Of a stretch of DNA of 33,733 nt, positions 16,555 to 24,600 are shown in pieces. Position numbers and translations under genes: made by a program. Numbering within the stretch: position 1 is the stretch's first letter; each line of letters opens with the position of its first letter. The notes below the pieces were generated by a model. It did no database searches. It saw only the letters and a program-made list of their open reading frames with translations, and was not told the DNA's origin. Source of the stretch: Chloroflexota bacterium (GTDB taxonomy: Bacteria; Chloroflexota; Anaerolineae; J036; Brachytrichaceae); assembly GCA_025354985.1 (NCBI GenBank), contig JANXLU010000093.1, positions 1 to 33,733 on the forward strand, in the 5' to 3' direction.

Positions 16555-17454
16555 TTGTCACGAGCTTCCCTTTCCCGTTACCTGTGGCTCTCGGTCGCAG
16601 CGGCAGTCGTTACAATTGGATTTAAGTATGCTGCGTATTACGTTACAGACTCCGTCGGCCTACTCTCAGATGCGTTGGAGTCGCTGGTCAACCTGGCCGC
16701 GGCATTAATTGCGCTAGCGACTATACGCACCGCCGCCCGGCCACCAGATGACGCACACGCATATGGACACGACAAGGCGGAATATTTCAGCAGCGGGGCC
16801 GAAGGTATTCTGATCCTTGCAGCTGCACTTGGCATCGGCTGGTCGGCATTTACCCGGTTTTATTCTCCGCAACCAATCCAAAATGCGGCGGTCGGGCTCA
16901 CGTTATCAGCCCTGGCTTCAAGTATCAACCTTGTTGTTGGTCTCGTGTTGGTGCGCCGTGGGCGTGCAAGAAACAGTATCGCGCTTGAAGCAGATGGTCA
17001 GCATTTGTTATCCGACGTGCTCGCCGCAAGTGGCGTATTTGTCGGCGTTCTTGCAGTATCGATCACATCCTGGGCGTGGCTGGATCCAGCTGTCGCGCTT
17101 GCAGTGGCCACTTATATCGTATGGACTGGCTTTCGATTGGTTCAGCGAAGCGCGCGCGGTCTTCTCGATCCTGCCTTTCCGGAGGTCCAATTGGAACAAA
17201 TTCGAGATGTACTCAACAGGTATGGCCGGGAACAAAGCGTGCTTTATCACGCGCTTAGGACGCGACAAAGTGGTGCACGCAAATTCATGAGTGTGCACAT
17301 TCTGGTGCCGGATGATTGGACGGTTCGCCGGGGACATGATCTTTGCACCGCGATTGAGCGTGAGTTATATGCTTTGTTCCCTGAAATTACTGTCAATACG
17401 CACCTTGAACCCGTCAACGACCCAACCTCATGGAAAGACTTGGAAGTGCGCTGA
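16555..17454 (+). CDS. Cation diffusion facilitator (metal efflux) transporter
   Basis: The product is about 299 residues if translation starts at TTG 16555, 11 bases after the mntH stop. No ATG fits without running into mntH, and no clear ribosome site is seen. CDF landmarks are helix 2 SDALESLVN (Asp39), the cytoplasmic-side motif DDAHAYGHDKAEYF (His68, His72, Glu76), helix 5 EADGQHLLSDVLAASG (His150, Asp154), and a C-terminal cytoplasmic ferredoxin-like domain (about 210-299, SVHILVPDDWTVRRGHDLC). The DALES form differs from the DxxxD of FieF-type pumps, so the cation is uncertain (Mn, Zn, Fe or Co). It appears to share the mntH transcript, pairing an exporter with an importer. It converges with the MFS gene across 11 bases. 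Confidence 0.88.
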   Translation: MSRASLSRYLWLSVAAAVVTIGFKYAAYYVTDSVGLLSDALESLVNLAAALIALATIRTAARPPDDAHAYGHDKAEYFSSGAEGILILAAALGIGWSAFTRFYSPQPIQNAAVGLTLSALASSINLVVGLVLVRRGRARNSIALEADGQHLLSDVLAASGVFVGVLAVSITSWAWLDPAVALAVATYIVWTGFRLVQRSARGLLDPAFPEVQLEQIRDVLNRYGREQSVLYHALRTRQSGARKFMSVHILVPDDWTVRRGHDLCTAIERELYALFPEITVNTHLEPVNDPTSWKDLEVR

Positions 17455-17465
17455 CACAAAACGGC

Positions 17466-18713
17466 TTAGATTCGAATACGTCGTATAGACGGCGTGACGG
17501 TGGCCACGAGCACCGGCACCAGCAGGCACAAGATGCCACCGATCAGCGCGGGCACGGCAGGAGTTCCAAACTGTTGCGCTAGCGCGCCAACGAGTAGGCT
17601 TCCAAATGGCGCCAACCCTTGCGACGCCCAAAGCATATTGCTAATGACACGACTGCGCAAAGCTTGCGGCGTCATGAGCTGAATCACTGTGTTGGTCGTC
17701 GCCCATGCGGTTATGGAGCCCCAACCAAACAGTGCCATGCAGGCCAGCGAAATCGACAGGCTTTTGGATAGTGCCAGCCCAATTAGTGCCAATGCACTTA
17801 CGATCTGCCCTGCAAGCAAAATGACCCCCTTGCGTGGCGCTTGACCCGATAAAGACACGGTGACCGCGGCGATTAGGGCCCCAACGCCTTGGAGCGAGAT
17901 CATGGCGCTGTTGCGTGCCGCGATATCCACAGCGGAGTCAGCCTGGCTGCCGAGGACGTCATGAGCAAAGGCTGGTACCTGTTGCATGTTTGGAAATCCG
18001 ACAAAACTCATGACGCTAACACCCAGAATTAGGAGGGCAATCACGGGCGTGCCAAGCACAAATTTCTGCCCATCCCGAAGCTGTTGAAGCGCGCTCTGAC
18101 CAGATTGAAGCGCAGTTGCAGAATATCGCGGTCGGATGATGAACAAGCCGAAGATTACTACCAGAAAACTCAATCCGTTTGCAAAAAACGCCCAGCCCTC
18201 TCCCGCCCCGCTCAGCAACAACAAGAATGGTGCTGACAGGCTAGGTCCAATGATACGGGCGGTGTTGAACACCGTGCTTTGCAAACCAATTGCACTGGCC
18301 AGGCTCTCCCGCCCGACCAGCTCAAACAACATACTTTGGCGCGCCGGGATTTCCACTGCATTGGCCATTCCAAGTACAAGTGCAAGAACTATTATGTGCC
18401 ATATTTGCAGCAATCCGGTCAGTGTCAACGCCGCCAGGATAAAGGCCTGGGCCATCATGATGATTTGCATGATGATCACAACCTTTCGCCGATCAATCCG
18501 TTCAATTAGCACGCCGGCTGGCAACGTAATAAACAAGGTGGGTATGGCGCCCGCAAACCCGATAATTCCCAAATAGATCGGCTGTCCGGTGAGTTGATAC
18601 GCCAAATACGGTTGAACCGTCAACTGCATCCAGGTTCCGATCAATGACACCAACTGGCCGATGATAAATATTCGAAATTCGCGAGATTGAAGCGCGGGGA
18701 AGCGCGTTAGCAT
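17466..18713 (-). CDS. MFS transporter (EntS/MFS_3-like exporter)
   Basis: The 415-residue membrane protein has about 12 hydrophobic helices and begins FPALQSREFRIFIIGQLVSLIGTWMQ, the typical opening of MFS_3 family exporters (EntS-like). The loop 2-3 motif appears as PAGVLIERIDRRKVVI. The motif after helix 4 is ALVLGMANAVEIPARQSMLFELVGRESLASAIGLQS, also diagnostic. Family members export siderophores, macrolides or other small molecules. No biosynthesis genes nearby reveal the substrate. It diverges from the spermidine-synthase-like gene with only 26 bases between start codons, so each promoter must extend into the other gene or be very compact. Confidence 0.9.
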   Translation of the reverse strand: MLTRFPALQSREFRIFIIGQLVSLIGTWMQLTVQPYLAYQLTGQPIYLGIIGFAGAIPTLFITLPAGVLIERIDRRKVVIIMQIIMMAQAFILAALTLTGLLQIWHIIVLALVLGMANAVEIPARQSMLFELVGRESLASAIGLQSTVFNTARIIGPSLSAPFLLLLSGAGEGWAFFANGLSFLVVIFGLFIIRPRYSATALQSGQSALQQLRDGQKFVLGTPVIALLILGVSVMSFVGFPNMQQVPAFAHDVLGSQADSAVDIAARNSAMISLQGVGALIAAVTVSLSGQAPRKGVILLAGQIVSALALIGLALSKSLSISLACMALFGWGSITAWATTNTVIQLMTPQALRSRVISNMLWASQGLAPFGSLLVGALAQQFGTPAVPALIGGILCLLVPVLVATVTPSIRRIRI

Positions 18714-18739
18714 AGGTTTAATCGATTATCATCCCGAAT

Positions 18740-20287
18740 ATGACCGTCTCACCATTAAAGCGCGATTGGCTCTGGCACCCTGCTCTTATTGTTTTCATCA
18801 GCAATTGCTGCATCATGGTTATAGAGCTGGTCGCCGGGCGCATCGTTGCTCCACACATTGGCGTTTCGCTGTACACGTGGACGGGTGTTATCGGCGTAAT
18901 GCTTGCCGGAATATCAATTGGCAATTGGATCGGCGGCGGCTTGGCGGATCGATTCGCGTCGCGACAAACCCTGGGGCTTATTTTTGTCCTTGCCGGCCTT
19001 GGGGCTTTGAGTGTGCTGGTCACGGTCAACCAATTTGGTGAGCAGGGGCTGTTCAACCTGCCCATTAATCTCATAGCCAAAATAGTGGCGTATTTGGGCG
19101 CCATATTTCTGATACCAAGCATCATGCTTGGTCTGGTTTCACCGATGGTAATCAAGCTGACCCTCAAAGATTTGAGCAAGACCGGGGGCGTAATCGGGCG
19201 CATTTATGCGGCTTCATCGATGGGCAGTATTCTTGGCACGTTTGTTACCGGCTACTACTTGATCAGCGCCTTCGGAACCCGAAACATTCTGTTGGGAACC
19301 GGGATCGTATTGCTTGTCATGGGCATATTGTTGGGTGATTGGTTCAAAACGAGGGTGCCTGCCGTAGTCGCTTCAGCCGCATTGCTCATATCGGTGCCAA
19401 TCCTTCCACGCGAGGGGATGCTGAAGGGTCCATGCAAATACGAAACGGACTATTTTTGCATTCGGGTTCGTGACGAGAATAAGGATGGCGTGGACTACAA
19501 GGTGCTGCTTTTGGATCGCCTGGTTCACAGTTACACGGCGCCCGCCGATCCGACCAAGTTGCGCTATGGCTATGAGTTGGTGACTGCGGAGGTTGTGGAT
19601 TTCCAAATTGCGGAGCGCGGCTCGGTCGACGCCTTCTTTATCGGCGCGGGCGGTTACACGCTGCCCAAAATGATTGAATACAAATATCCGGGAAAATCGA
19701 GCATTGAAGTAGCCGAAATTGATCCGGTGGTCACGCTGGTGGGGCACTCGGACATGGGCGTCGCAGCCGACAGCGCCATCAAGAGCTTTGCCCGTGACGC
19801 GCGCCTATTTTTGAAGGAACTCGATCAATCGCGCAAATATTCGTTGATACTGGGTGACGCTTTTAATGACTTCAGCGTGCCGTATCATTTGACGACAAAA
19901 GAGTTTAACGACTTGGTCCGGGCGCACATGACACAGGACGGGATATACGCCCTAAACATCATCGACGGCAATGAGTTGCCGTTTTTGGGCGCGTTTTTGC
20001 GCACCTTAAAGCAGACATTTCCATATATCTATCTGGTGCCCAACAATCGAAGCCTCAAAATTATTCGTAATACCTACGTGATTCTCGCGGCCGTGCAGCC
20101 AATTGCAACAGAGCGCCTGCGCACGTTTGACGGTGGCGACAATTGGAAAAACATTGATGACTGGCTTGTATCGCAGGCCGAACAGGACGATATTGCCGGC
20201 AACGGCACGACCATTCTTACGGATGACTACGTGCCGGCCGACAATCTGTTGATCCCGATGTTTGAATCAAGCGAAGCCAACAAATAA
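18740..20287 (+). CDS. Membrane-fused spermidine-synthase-like protein
   Basis: The 515-residue protein has an N-terminal membrane half of about seven helices (residues 12-225; FISNCCIMVIELVAGRIVAPHIG is the family's recurring first helix). A C-terminal Rossmann domain (about 235-510) is related to spermidine synthase and class I methyltransferases. Visible motifs are FFIGAGGYTLPKM (299-311, glycine-rich loop), SIEVAEIDPVV (321-331, ribose-binding acid), ARDARLFL (351-358) and LILGDAFND (369-377). True SpeE has GGGDG in the loop; here the Asp is missing (GAGGY). Polyamine synthesis is therefore doubtful, and the protein may use another aminopropyl or methyl chemistry at the membrane. It converges on aroC with one base between stops. 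Confidence 0.85.
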   Translation: MTVSPLKRDWLWHPALIVFISNCCIMVIELVAGRIVAPHIGVSLYTWTGVIGVMLAGISIGNWIGGGLADRFASRQTLGLIFVLAGLGALSVLVTVNQFGEQGLFNLPINLIAKIVAYLGAIFLIPSIMLGLVSPMVIKLTLKDLSKTGGVIGRIYAASSMGSILGTFVTGYYLISAFGTRNILLGTGIVLLVMGILLGDWFKTRVPAVVASAALLISVPILPREGMLKGPCKYETDYFCIRVRDENKDGVDYKVLLLDRLVHSYTAPADPTKLRYGYELVTAEVVDFQIAERGSVDAFFIGAGGYTLPKMIEYKYPGKSSIEVAEIDPVVTLVGHSDMGVAADSAIKSFARDARLFLKELDQSRKYSLILGDAFNDFSVPYHLTTKEFNDLVRAHMTQDGIYALNIIDGNELPFLGAFLRTLKQTFPYIYLVPNNRSLKIIRNTYVILAAVQPIATERLRTFDGGDNWKNIDDWLVSQAEQDDIAGNGTTILTDDYVPADNLLIPMFESSEANK

Positions 20288-20288
20288 G

Positions 20289-21473
20289 TCAGGTCAAATA
20301 GTCGAACCGCCAAGGCACAGCGTCCATGTGCAAATCATCTAATCGGGCCCGTCGCAAGGCTGCGAAGCGGGGCTTCATTTCATCAATCGAATCGCCACCA
20401 AGTTTTTCGATAAGCGCGTCAGCAAGCACAAAGCACAACATGGCTTCAACAATAGGCACTGCACGTGGGACCTGGCAAAAATCGCTTCGTTCATACTGGG
20501 TTTTTACAGGATGACCCGTGGCTAAATCGACGGAATCCAGTGGATTTAGTGTGGTTGCAATCGGCTTCAGCGCCGCACGTGCTGTAATTGGTTGCCCGTT
20601 GCTAATCCCACCCTCCAAACCGCCAGCATGATTCGAGCGGGTAACCAAATCGCCAAGCACATTGTCAAGCTCATCTTGCACGCTTGTGCCCGGCAAGCGA
20701 GTTTCCAAGAACCCGTCGCCCAGCTCCACTCCTTTCATGGCGTGTATCGACATGATTGCGCCGGCAATGCGGGACGACAACTTTCTATCCCATTGAACAT
20801 GGCTGCCCAAGCCGGGCGGAACGTGGAGCGCAACGACCTCAATGATGCCACCAAGCGTGTCTTTTGATTCCATGATGGCCCGAATCTTTGTGCGCATAAG
20901 CTCACTCGTGGTCGGGTCGTAACAGCGAACGTCACTTTCTTCAGCGCGCGCAAAGCGATCCAAATAATCTGCGACCGGAACCAAACCGCTGGGTGCCACG
21001 GCTACATCGCCAACAGATACGGTATATCCACCGATAACGATGCCAAACTCCAACAGAAACGCCCTGCAAATTGCGCCCACTGCGACACGCATGGTGGTTT
21101 CACGCGCACTCGCACGTTCAAGTGAAAGGCGCAACTCCCGATAGCCATATTTGATGGCACCGGTCAAATCGGCATGGCCCGGGCGCGGAATGGTCATGGG
21201 TTCGATATCCCGGTCACGCCACTTGGCATGATCCAGATTCTCAACAGTCATACTGATCGGCGCCCCGGTCGTCCGACCAGCCATGATTCCACCGGTGACG
21301 CTTGCATGATCCCGCTCGATCTTCATCCGACCGCCGCTGCCGTATCCTTGCTGTCGGCGCAGCAAATCGCGATCTATCATGGCGGACGACACGGCTAATC
21401 CCGCAGGCATGCCATCCAAAATAGTCGCAATTGATGGGCCGTGGGATTCACCGGCCGTTAAAAACCTTAGCAT
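20289..21473 (-). CDS. aroC: Chorismate synthase
   Basis: The product is 394 residues from ATG 21473, giving the standard opening MLRFLTAGESHGP. The frame is open further upstream but would run into proB. The enzyme converts EPSP to chorismate, the last shikimate step, using reduced FMN. Family signatures are QGYGSGGRMKIERD, RPGHADLTGAIKYGYRE, LERASARETTMRVAVGAI, SNHAGGLEGGISNGQPI and RSDFCQVPRAVPIVEAM, with both conserved histidines (GESHG and RSNHAGG). Length is usual. It starts 8 bases after the proB stop on the same strand, forming a two-gene amino-acid biosynthesis operon. Confidence 0.96.
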   Translation of the reverse strand: MLRFLTAGESHGPSIATILDGMPAGLAVSSAMIDRDLLRRQQGYGSGGRMKIERDHASVTGGIMAGRTTGAPISMTVENLDHAKWRDRDIEPMTIPRPGHADLTGAIKYGYRELRLSLERASARETTMRVAVGAICRAFLLEFGIVIGGYTVSVGDVAVAPSGLVPVADYLDRFARAEESDVRCYDPTTSELMRTKIRAIMESKDTLGGIIEVVALHVPPGLGSHVQWDRKLSSRIAGAIMSIHAMKGVELGDGFLETRLPGTSVQDELDNVLGDLVTRSNHAGGLEGGISNGQPITARAALKPIATTLNPLDSVDLATGHPVKTQYERSDFCQVPRAVPIVEAMLCFVLADALIEKLGGDSIDEMKPRFAALRRARLDDLHMDAVPWRFDYLT

Positions 21474-21480
21474 TTGGCGC

Positions 21481-22599
21481 TCACAATACCACCAGATCAT
21501 CCGCATGGACAATGACCGCACGACCAGCCTCACTTCCGGGCTCGGTAATGGCCGAGCTTTTCATACCCGCCATGCGACGCGCATCAATCGACGAGCAACG
21601 GGCAATGCCGCGCGCGAACTCGATCGTGTCATGCAAATCCCGGACACCGATCACCTCCCCACTCTTAAAGTCGCCAAGCACGCTGTTTACACCTACAGCC
21701 AGCAAGCTTCGCCCGGATCGCAATGCGCGTGCAGCGCCGGCATCAATCACCACTGCTCCCAGCGGCTTTTCGCCGAGCAACCACCGTTTACGGCTTTCGA
21801 GGTGATCCACGATTGGCACAAACCTTGTTCCATGCCGGACGCCGTTTGCGATATCGACCAGGACATTAGGCACATCACCTCGCGCCAATACCGTGCTTAT
21901 TCCGGCGCGCATGGCGAGCTCCGCCGCCTGCAACTTTGTCGCCATTCCACCGGTGCCCAGGCCACCCGTGGCAAAACCGGCACGGCTGCGCAGGTCATCA
22001 TCAATCTCGACCACTTCGGGAATCAAGGTCGCGGATGGGTTTTTGCGGGGGTCGCTTGTAAACAAGCCGTCTATATCGCTCAATATCACCAGGAGGTTGG
22101 CGTGAACCGCGTTCGCAACCAGAGCGCTCAAATTGTCATTGTCACCAATCCGAATTTCCTCCGTTGCGATGGCATCGTTTTCATTGACGACAGGTACGAT
22201 ACCGTTGCTTAGAATCGTATCCAATGTGTTGCGAGCATTCAAATAGCGCTGGCGGTCACCAAGGTCGTCACGGGTTAGGAGCACCTGGGCAACATGCACC
22301 TCGAATATCGCAAAGACCTGATCCCAGGATGTCATTAGTGATGCTTGCCCGACAGCTGCCAACATTTGCTTATATGGAATGGAACGCGCACGCATGGCAG
22401 ACTTGGATTGCACTGACAAACCGAGTTTGCTCCGTCCAGCAGCCATGGCTCCGCTGCTGACCACGATCACGTCACTACCCGACTCGCGTAGTGCAACCAC
22501 CTGTTGTGCCAGGCTCAAGAGTCGACGCAAATTAATTTGAGAAGTACCTCCAGTCAGAGTCGAGGTTCCCAGTTTGACAACAATGCGATTTCGGTACAT
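21481..22599 (-). CDS. proB: Glutamate 5-kinase
   Basis: The product is about 372 residues from ATG 22599 (a codon at 22608 would add three). The first proline-biosynthesis enzyme, it phosphorylates glutamate with ATP. The amino-acid-kinase domain shows VVKLGTSTLT, VSSGAMAAGRSKLG, VNENDAIATEEIRIGDNDNLSALVA and TGGLGTGGMATKLQAA. The C-terminal PUA domain starts near LGAVVIDAGAARALRSG. Length matches two-domain ProB. proA is not in the window. As proline is also an osmolyte, intact proB beside a decayed betaine importer is of physiological interest. The upstream divergent glycosyltransferase gene is about 45 bases away. Confidence 0.96.
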   Translation of the reverse strand: MYRNRIVVKLGTSTLTGGTSQINLRRLLSLAQQVVALRESGSDVIVVSSGAMAAGRSKLGLSVQSKSAMRARSIPYKQMLAAVGQASLMTSWDQVFAIFEVHVAQVLLTRDDLGDRQRYLNARNTLDTILSNGIVPVVNENDAIATEEIRIGDNDNLSALVANAVHANLLVILSDIDGLFTSDPRKNPSATLIPEVVEIDDDLRSRAGFATGGLGTGGMATKLQAAELAMRAGISTVLARGDVPNVLVDIANGVRHGTRFVPIVDHLESRKRWLLGEKPLGAVVIDAGAARALRSGRSLLAVGVNSVLGDFKSGEVIGVRDLHDTIEFARGIARCSSIDARRMAGMKSSAITEPGSEAGRAVIVHADDLVVL

Positions 22600-22643
22600 G
22601 AAAACCAAATTTTACGTCTGGCGACGTATACACTTGCACGCGC

Positions 22644-24599
22644 ATGCGTTTCGAGAACCTTTTTCAAAGTTCATATTGGCTATTACCTCCAACCCCGCCG
22701 AATGATGCGCGCTTGACGCTCGCGCTGCTGTTGGCTGGCGTTTTGTGGATCGTGTCACTTGCACGCAGAAGTTCCACGAGCGCGCGAATCATGCAAACCC
22801 TTGTATTGGTGCCAGGGTTGATTATTGCTGCCAGTGGCGTTGGCAGACTGCTGTCGATTGACCTACTTCAGTTACGGCTATGGTGGGCACTTGCAGCAAT
22901 TGTTGCAGTCTTGCCTATATGCACCCGAATCCTATTTTCACCGCGCACTAAGATGATGCTGCCCGTAGTTAGCGCCGGTTGTGCCTTGATCCTGTTAATC
23001 CTGACGATTACCTGGAACATAGCAACCATCGGTGCGGTCCGAACGCGTGGTGTAACCGCCAGCGATCCGTATGCTTATGCCCAAATGGGTGTTGATTTGG
23101 CAAATACGGGCAGCGTTGCCCACAATTTCCCACTTGTCAAATACACGTATAAGCTTGGTATCGACACGGCACCCGTGGTCCACGTCGGGTATTTGCTGCC
23201 AAAAGATGAGCGCCGTCAGTCCACCACGGTGTGGCCTCCCGGATATGCGGCATTTACGGCACTCGCATTTATGGTTGGCGGCGAGCCGGGTCTTTACCTT
23301 GTAACGCCAATCCTGGCGTTGGTGGCCATCATTCTGATCACGTGGTTGGGATATGTAGTTATGCGGTTTGCCGGGGGATCAAAGGTCGCGGCACTGTGGT
23401 GTGGCGTGCTTGGTGCGACATTTTCGGCGACCGGCTATCAGCAGGTTGAGTGGCAAATGATCCCAATGGCAGACATCGCGTCACAAGTGTTCTCAATCAT
23501 GGCTTTGCTGATGGCACTAACGTCCGCACGCGGTCGAGGAGCGGTTTCGACGCTTGCAGCGGTAACCAGTGGAATAGCACTGGGAATTGCCTTTGACGTT
23601 CGCTACACGCAAATTCTGGTGGCGCCTGCACTGGCCTGGGCGCTGTGGGGCTTCGGTCCGGCGAAGACTGCACTACGCCGTACCAGTCTGTGTGCCATTG
23701 CGGCGCTTGTCGTGGCGCTTCCCGTGCTCATTTTCAACACCATGACGTTTGGAAGCCCATTCGCAATCGGCAGCGAAGAAGGCGGGAATTTTTCCGTTAG
23801 CGCAATGCCGCAGACGGTGGTCCGGATCGTCGGGCAGCTCTCGTTGGAGAACGAGTTTGGTCTTCTATGGGGCGCAGTTGCCGTCGGTGCAGTGCTACTT
23901 TGTTATTCTGATTGGCGTACGTTTGGAACCCTGGCAATTTACGTCTTTGGCGTTTTTGCGCTTCACGCATTCTATTCTTATTTAAGACCGCGCGACCTGC
24001 TTTCACTCTTTCCCGTGCTATACGTGCTGTGCGCCTTCGCACTATTCCGCGCCCTGAATTTCGTATTCGTAACTGGCAGAAAATTGGAAGGGCGTTTGGG
24101 GCAGTCCGGGTCAATCGCTGTTCAAATCGGGCTGTGCTTGATCGTTGCATTGGCGGTCACGCGGACCGCACAAACCTTTTGGCAACGCACTGAAAAGGTT
24201 GTGCAACTGCCGCAGACGCGCGGGTTTAATACGTTTGGATATTTGTATCAACCTCAGCGGGATGCCTTTCAGCGTCTGCAGGAGCTGACCGAACCGCAGT
24301 CCGCCATTGCCACGACGCTAAACGGTGGAGCTATCGACTTTTATGCCAATCGACTTAGCTTTCGGCTGGCTGACTGGAACCATGCTGATGGTCAAGAATT
24401 CTTGTCGGAGCTTTTGGATGCTCAGATTCCGATATATGCGCTTTACGACGGAGTGGAAATTGAGCAAGCACTTAATCAAATTGACAGGTCATTTTCGGTC
24501 ACCAGGGTGGCCGACGTGGCCGTTCCGTATTATGACTTCCGGGGAGGCGGATCTCAACCGCGAACGGTAGCGCTGGCAAGGATTACTCAAAACAGATGA
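22644..24599 (+). CDS. GT-C-type membrane glycosyltransferase-like protein
   Basis: The 651-residue protein has 10-13 hydrophobic segments spread over residues 24-510 and a soluble C-terminal part of about 140 residues. The first large external loop has VTASDPYAYAQMGVDLANTG (Asp141), the acidic loop pattern seen in GT-C glycosyltransferases of the PMT/ArnT/GT39 type. It is followed by STTVWPPGYAAFTALAF, also typical. Such enzymes take sugars from polyprenyl-phosphate donors on the outer face of the membrane. The C-terminal region (REQ- and Q-rich, then LNGGAIDFYANRLSFRLADW) matches the usual tail of these predicted proteins. Specific acceptor is unknown. It converges with the VWA lipoprotein gene, leaving one base between the stops. 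Confidence 0.78.
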   Translation: MRFENLFQSSYWLLPPTPPNDARLTLALLLAGVLWIVSLARRSSTSARIMQTLVLVPGLIIAASGVGRLLSIDLLQLRLWWALAAIVAVLPICTRILFSPRTKMMLPVVSAGCALILLILTITWNIATIGAVRTRGVTASDPYAYAQMGVDLANTGSVAHNFPLVKYTYKLGIDTAPVVHVGYLLPKDERRQSTTVWPPGYAAFTALAFMVGGEPGLYLVTPILALVAIILITWLGYVVMRFAGGSKVAALWCGVLGATFSATGYQQVEWQMIPMADIASQVFSIMALLMALTSARGRGAVSTLAAVTSGIALGIAFDVRYTQILVAPALAWALWGFGPAKTALRRTSLCAIAALVVALPVLIFNTMTFGSPFAIGSEEGGNFSVSAMPQTVVRIVGQLSLENEFGLLWGAVAVGAVLLCYSDWRTFGTLAIYVFGVFALHAFYSYLRPRDLLSLFPVLYVLCAFALFRALNFVFVTGRKLEGRLGQSGSIAVQIGLCLIVALAVTRTAQTFWQRTEKVVQLPQTRGFNTFGYLYQPQRDAFQRLQELTEPQSAIATTLNGGAIDFYANRLSFRLADWNHADGQEFLSELLDAQIPIYALYDGVEIEQALNQIDRSFSVTRVADVAVPYYDFRGGGSQPRTVALARITQNR

Positions 24600-24600
24600 G

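Noticed and set aside
21379-22212. Long plus-strand open frame of 277 codons opposite aroC/proB
   Set aside because: It is antisense to clear proB and aroC sequence, its composition is the mirror of those genes, and no domain is recognisable.
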